Below are positions 58,501-64,000 of a DNA stretch of 64,000 nucleotides, piece after piece (the first letter of the stretch is position 1; each line of letters starts with the position of its first letter). The position numbers were made by a program, and so were the translations under genes. Origin of the DNA: Mytilus californianus (lineage: Eukaryota > Mollusca > Bivalvia > Mytilida > Mytilidae); NCBI RefSeq assembly GCF_021869535.1, contig NW_026262712.1, positions 67,302,100-67,366,099 on the forward strand. The letters run 5' to 3'. Below the pieces are notes generated by a model, which was given only the letters and a program-made list of their open reading frames with translations, was not told where the DNA came from and searched no databases.

Positions 58501-61500
58501 GTTTCCCATAAATAATAAAATAGATATATGAAATTATGATGGGGTACATGTTTGCCCTGTTGCCCAGATCGGAAGTACCTGTTTTTATACTATCCAACTT
58601 TCGGGAACCAGTGAGATCTATTATGTAATATGTTGATTTTTTAAGCACAGTCAAGTCGGGATCAGATAAATTTGCTATGAAATAACTGCCGCTTTATTCT
58701 AACTTAAGACGAAATAGCTATAAATGCTTAAAATTGCATAGTGATTTTATTCCTGAAAACAATTTTTGAAGCAAGTGCGTGTCTGCGTATCTATAGAATT
58801 CTGATTTTCTTCACTCAGAAAAATACAAAAAAAAAAGCAAATGTTTAAGTAGACTTGAGGTGAATTTCTGACACAATGGCTTTAATATGCATGGAATATA
58901 TATTTGCCACTGGACGTTAAGTAGAAAACAATCAAATCAATCCATTATACTTGATACAAAGAAAAACTGGCAGTGCTTGTTTTTGTCAGCCTTCGGTGCA
59001 CTCGGAAAATTAAGTGCTGCATGAATAAAAAGAGATGTGAGGTAAACGTCAATGAGACAGAAACCCAACTACAGAAATAACCAAAAGACATTTAGAGGGA
59101 GACGTGTAATCTTCAACAATAGACAGGTGTCCTAACAATATGTCACATAAGTGCTATCAGATTCATATTTTTTCAGCCAACAGTATACACGTAATATTAA
59201 GTGCGAAACAGAAGGAGAATCAGACGTGGTTTATACGTCAATTGAACAGCAGCCAAACGACAGAAATAAAAAAAAAAAATTTTGATGCAGACATTAAGTC
59301 TACGACAAATAGACAGGTGATTACACATTGTTGATATGTCTCGCTCTAAACTATCTCGATTCCATAAAAGATATACATAAATTCAACAGAAACTATCAAA
59401 GATATGCTATTCACACTCAATTCTCTCAATAAAGGGGGAGGGGGCATTAACATTACGATATGATATACGACCGTTAACAACAACGTACCTTGACGTGGGA
59501 CACACACACATTTAAGAAAATGTAAATGGGCTATTATACTTAAGATTCATTTTATATATCTAACACCCCCCTTTTATCGTACAACATTCCTAGGAAAGAA
59601 AAGAGGACAAGATACAGCTAAGATTTAAATCTGTCGCCTCCACGTACGTACGGGTTTCACTCCGTCCCGTCGAGGGCTATGTTCCCAACAGACCTAGCCA
59701 GTAGTTACTAGACTGCGGGTTGATAACAACACATGCAGTGCAAACTTATATGTACAAATTATTCAATGAAAAAGGTGCAATATATCAATGTTTTGCAAAA
59801 TTTGTGTTTGTTATCACGAAAAAGCCATGATAAAGACTCATTTTCTGATTGAGTCGATGTTTAAAATTTTTTGGGACAATTAAATTTTAACCTGTGCAGA
59901 TCACAACTTCGAAATAGACGAAAAATGACAAAAACCTACAAACGTATATAATACGTATATAACTATCCAGATTTTTGCCAATACCTTCTCTGAGGAAATT
60001 TTGCAGATTGTGTACTATATAAGGATTTCAAACCCTATACATCGTATGCTTACCTCTGAAAGACGGAGCTTGTTTTGTTACGTATTATGTCTGGAAAACG
60101 ATTTTTTTGTGTGTTTTTTGTTTTACTTTTGCTTTTTGCATTGTTTTGGTATTATTTTTTTTTAGAAAAGGGGGATGCCTTGAAACAGATTTTTTAAATG
60201 ATAAACATCAGCTATAAAATACGAAATACTTTCAATGTTTAGTAAATAGGCAACAACTTTTTGACACATGAAACATTCATAAGAGTAAAAGGAGATGCAA
60301 GGCATACATCAATAAAACAGCTAGCCAACAACACAAAACTGAACGGTATGAAATTTGCTGTTTTTTTATTTGATAAGATTCTCATTTAAAATATACACCA
60401 CTCTTCACGTGCAAGGGATGGAGTTTCAAAAAGAGTCTGACTATTGTTGATATGAAAAAAGAAATAATCAAGAAAGAAGGAGATTTTTTTATCTGTTTGG
60501 TCATTTTCCTCATCGTTTAGTTTTTGCTTATTTGTATATGTCTCCAGAAAATGAGTAAGACTTACGTAGAGCTTCGCTACTTTCCCAAAATTGTGTGTGC
60601 CTTAATTCCTTTGTTTTTCGCTTAACACCAAGAAGGTATATAATTCGGACCCGGTCACAGAGAACATACAAAAAAGTAGTACATATGTTAAACAAAATAG
60701 TTCCTACGCGTAGCTGTAACTTTGTCCAAAAGTAAAAGAAAATTGGTAATTAATTGATATCAAATGAAAGGCTCTACGTCTTAGGATCACGATAGAACCC
60801 TTGATGGAAGTTTCCCATAAATAATAAAATAGATATATGAAATTATGATGGGGTACATGTTTGCCCTGTTGCCCAGATCGGAAGTACCTGTTTTTATACT
60901 ATCCAACTTTCGGGAACCAGTGAGATCTATTATGTAATATGTTGATTTTTTAAGCACAGTCAAGTCGGGATCAGATAAATTTGCTATGAAATAACTGCCG
61001 CTTTATTCTAACTTAAGACGAAATAGCTATAAATGCTTAAAATTGCATAGTGGTTTTATTCCTGAAAACAATTTTTGAAGCAAGTGCGTGTCTGCGTATC
61101 TATAGAATTCTGATTTTCTTCACTCAGAAAAATACAAAAAAAAAAAGCAAATGTTTAAGTAGACTTGAGGTGAATTTCTGACACAATGGCTTTAATATGC
61201 ATGGAATATATATTTGCCACTGGACGTTAAGTAGAAAACAATCAAATCAATCCATTATACTTGATACAAAGAAAAACTGGCAGTGCTTGTTTTTGTCAGC
61301 CTTCGGTGCACTCGGAAAATTAAGTGCTGCATGAATAAAAAGAGATGTGAGGTAAACGTCAATGAGACAGAAACCCAACTACAGAAATAACCAAAAGACA
61401 TTTAGAGGGAGACGTGTAATCTTCAACAATAGACAGGTGTCCTAACAATATGTCACATAAGTGCTATCAGATTCATATTTTTTCAGCCAACAGTATACAC

Positions 61501-64000
61501 GTAATATTAAGTGCGAAACAGAAGGAGAATCAGACGTGGTTTATACGTCAATTGAACAGCAGCCAAACGACAGAAATAAAAAAAAAAAATTTTGATGCAG
61601 ACATTAAGTCTACGACAAATAGACAGGTGATTACACATTGTTGATATGTCTTGCTCTAAACTATCTCGATTCCATAAAAGATATACATAAATTCAACAGA
61701 AACTATCAAAGATATGCTATTCACACTCAATTCTCTCAATAAAGGGGGAGGGGGCATTAACATTACGATATGATATACGACCGTTAACAACAACGTACCT
61801 TGACGTGGGACACACACACATTTAAGAAAATGTAAATGGGCTATTATACTTAAGATTCATTTTATATATCTAACACCCCCCTTTTATCGTACAACATTCC
61901 TAGGAAAGAAAAGAGGACAAGATACAGCTAAGATTTAAATCTGTCGCCTCCACGTACGTACGGGTTTCACTCCGTCCCGTCGAGGGCTATGTTCCCAACA
62001 GACCTAGCCAGTATAGTTACTAGACTGCGGGTTGATAACAACACATGCAGTGCAAACTTATATGTACAAATTATTCAATGAAAAAGGTGCAATATATCAA
62101 TGTTTTGCAAAATTTGTGTTTGTTATCACGAAAAAGCCATGATAAAGACTCATTTTCTGATTGAGTCGATGTTTAAAATTTTTTGGGACAATTAAATTTT
62201 AACCTGTGCAGATCACAACTTCGAAATAGACGAAAAATGACAAAAACCTACAAACGTATATAATACGTATATAACTATCCAGATTTTTGCCAATACCTTC
62301 TCTGAGGAAATTTTGCAGATTGTGTACTATATAAGGATTTCAAACCCTATACATCGTATGCTTACCTCTGAAAGACGGAGCTTGTTTTGTTACGTATTAT
62401 GTCTGGAAAACGATTTTTTTGTGTGTTTTTTGTTTTACTTTTGCTTTTTGCATTGTTTTGGTATTATTTTTTTTTAGAAAAGGGGGATGCCTTGAAACAG
62501 ATTTTTTAAATGATAAACATCAGCTATAAAATACGAAATACTTTCAATGTTTAGTAAATAGGCAACAACTTTTTGACACATGAAACATTCATAAGAGTAA
62601 AAGGAGATGCAAGGCATACATCAATAAAACAGCTAGCCAACAACACAAAACTGAACGGTATGAAATTTGCTGTTTTTTTATTTGATAAGATTCTCAGTTA
62701 AAATATACACCACTCTTCACGTGCAAGGGATGGAGTTTCAAAAAGAGTCTGACTATTGTTGATATGAAAAAAGAAATAATCAAGAAAGAAGGAGATTTTT
62801 TTATCTGTTTGGTCATTTTCCTCATCGTTTAGTTTTTGCTTATTTGTATATGTCTCCAGAAAATGAGTAAGACTTACGTAGAGCTTCGCTACTTTCCCAA
62901 AATTGTGTGTGCCTTAATTCCTTTGTTTTTCGCTTAACACCAAGAAGGTATATAATTCGGACCCGGTCACAGAGAACATACAAAAAAGTAGTACATATGT
63001 TAAACAAAATAGTTCCTACGCGTAGCTGTAACTTTGTCCAAAAGTAAAAGAAAATTGGTAATTAATTGATATCAAATGAAAGGCTCTACGTCTTAGGATC
63101 ACGATAGAACCCTTGATGGAAGTTTCCCATAAATAATAAAATAGATATATGAAATTATGATGGGGTACATGTTTGCCCTGTTGCCCAGATCGGAAGTACC
63201 TGTTTTGATACTATCCAACTTTCGGGAACCAGTGAGATCTATTATGTAATATGTTGATTTTTTAAGCACAGTCAAGTCGGGATCAGATAAATTTGCTATG
63301 AAATAACTGCCGCTTTATTCTAACTTAAGACGAAATAGCTATAAATGCTTAAAATTGCATAGTGGTTTTATTCCTGAAAACAATTTTTGAAGCAAGTGCG
63401 TGTCTGCGTATCTATAGAATTCTGATTTTCTTCACTCAGAAAAATACAAAAAAAAAAGCAAATGTTTAAGTAGACTTGAGGTGAATTTCTGACACAATGG
63501 CTTTAATATGCATGGAATATATATTTGCCACTGGACGTTAAGTAGAAAACAATCAAATCAATCCATTATACTTGATACAAAGAAAAACTGGCAGTGCTTG
63601 TTTTTGTCAGCCTTCGGTGCACTCGGAAAATTAAGTGCTGCATGAATAAAAAGAGATGTGAGGTAAACGTCAATGAGACAGAAACCCAACTACAGAAATA
63701 ACCAAAAGACATTTAGAGGGAGACGTGTAATCTTCAACAATAGACAGGTGTCCTAACAATATGTCACATAAGTGCTATCAGATTCATATTTTTTCAGCCA
63801 ACAGTATACACGTAATATTAAGTGCGAAACAGAAGGAGAATCAGACGTGGTTTATACGTCAATTGAACAGCAGCCAAACGACAGAAATAAAAAAAAAAAA
63901 TTTTGATGCAGACATTAAGTCTACGACAAATAGACAGGTGATTACACATTGTTGATATGTCTTGCTCTAAACTATCTCGATTCCATAAAAGATATACATA
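46550..64000 (+). repeat. Satellite units 15-22, third subfamily
   Basis: Shared markers: 'gagatctatt', 'ggaatatatatttgcc' (4 bp longer), 'gacagaaaccc', 'cagattttttaaatg', and six T in place of seven before 'cagccaacag'. Units 16-22 add 'gtatatgtctcc'. Neighbours share private states: 16-17 'aactaccag', 18-19 'gtcatttgaac', 21-22 'gtcttgctc'. This block is the most uniform part of the array. Confidence 0.9.

Larger units (their letters stand above)
14241..64000 (+). repeat. Head-to-tail array of a ~2.3-kb satellite, 21.5 units
   Basis: Taking 'caagggatggagtttcaaaa' as unit start, units begin at 14241, 16546, 18851, 21156, 23463, 25767, 28072, 30379, 32687, 35003, 37318, 39627, 41936, 44246, 46550, 48860, 51171, 53481, 55792, 58103, 60412 and 62724. 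The last is cut by the window end. Lengths run 2,304-2,316 bp, all in the same orientation, with no foreign insertion. Differences are scattered substitutions and homopolymer length changes. The unit is AT-rich and contains no tRNA, 5S rRNA, snRNA or histone gene that I can recognise. Recurrent 60-84 codon frames are not conserved as proteins. The array continues beyond the window. It probably represents heterochromatin. Whether it is centromeric, subtelomeric or interstitial cannot be told from the sequence. Confidence 0.98.

Noticed and set aside
14241..64000. CRISPR array, rDNA, 5S, snRNA or histone cluster as an explanation for the tandem repeats
   Set aside because: Units are 2.3 kb without short direct repeats and spacers, and no conserved rRNA, snRNA, 5S or histone sequence is recognisable in the unit on either strand.

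Overview
The window is eukaryotic, AT-rich and intergenic in character. It suits an invertebrate, most likely a bivalve mollusc. The reasons are a Ngaro/DIRS-type tyrosine-recombinase (YR) retrotransposon, a Tc1-like transposon, a decayed LINE tail, and several degraded dispersed repeats whose phrases (for example 'aagggcaataactcctttaa', 'aatgaggtcaaggtcagat', 'tatacctgccaacttt') I recognise from memory as common in mussel-type genomes. The taxon is an inference and no database was used. I see no intact host gene, tRNA, rRNA or CRISPR array.

Layout. (1) 1-4,400 is decayed repeat-rich DNA: two copies of a dispersed bivalve-type repeat, three inverted-repeat elements (1,643-1,761; 2,027-2,113; 2,587-3,504), low-complexity A and C tracts, and a weak coding-like relic on the minus strand (714-950). 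(2) 4,440-5,510 is the 3' end of a non-LTR retrotransposon ORF2, including the remains of a C-terminal zinc-binding (zf-RVT) region. (3) 5,520-6,600 holds little beyond a tiny degenerate minisatellite. (4) 6,611-14,211 is one YR retrotransposon in order: Gag with CCHC knuckle, reverse transcriptase, RNase H, tyrosine recombinase. It carries stops and frameshifts and has been broken twice. A 1,624-bp Tc1-like element (7,930-9,553) sits inside the RT with exact TA duplications. A composite ~2.2-kb insertion (about 11,350-13,532) splits the recombinase and contains a 90-bp palindrome and a 1.35-kb hairpin-rich inverted-repeat element. (5) From 14,241 to the end of the window is an uninterrupted head-to-tail array of a ~2.3-kb satellite: 21 full units (2,304-2,316 bp) and a 1,277-bp partial unit. 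It starts 29 bp after the recombinase stop codon.

The array is the dominant feature. The short open frames that recur in its units are not conserved as proteins: homopolymer slippage changes their frame between subfamilies. The unit itself contains three diverged copies of a ~48-bp motif. Units 2-4 and 5-7 form two copies of a three-unit, ~6.9-kb higher-order repeat. Units 8-12 and 15-22 are separate subfamilies, and neighbouring units share private variants. This is the pattern expected from repeated unequal exchange or local amplification.

How the parts relate: the left third is a nested transposon graveyard (Tc1 in YR element, hairpin element in YR element) that ends against a large satellite block, as expected of heterochromatic or pericentromeric/subtelomeric DNA. 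None of the transposon genes here looks able to make a full-length protein.
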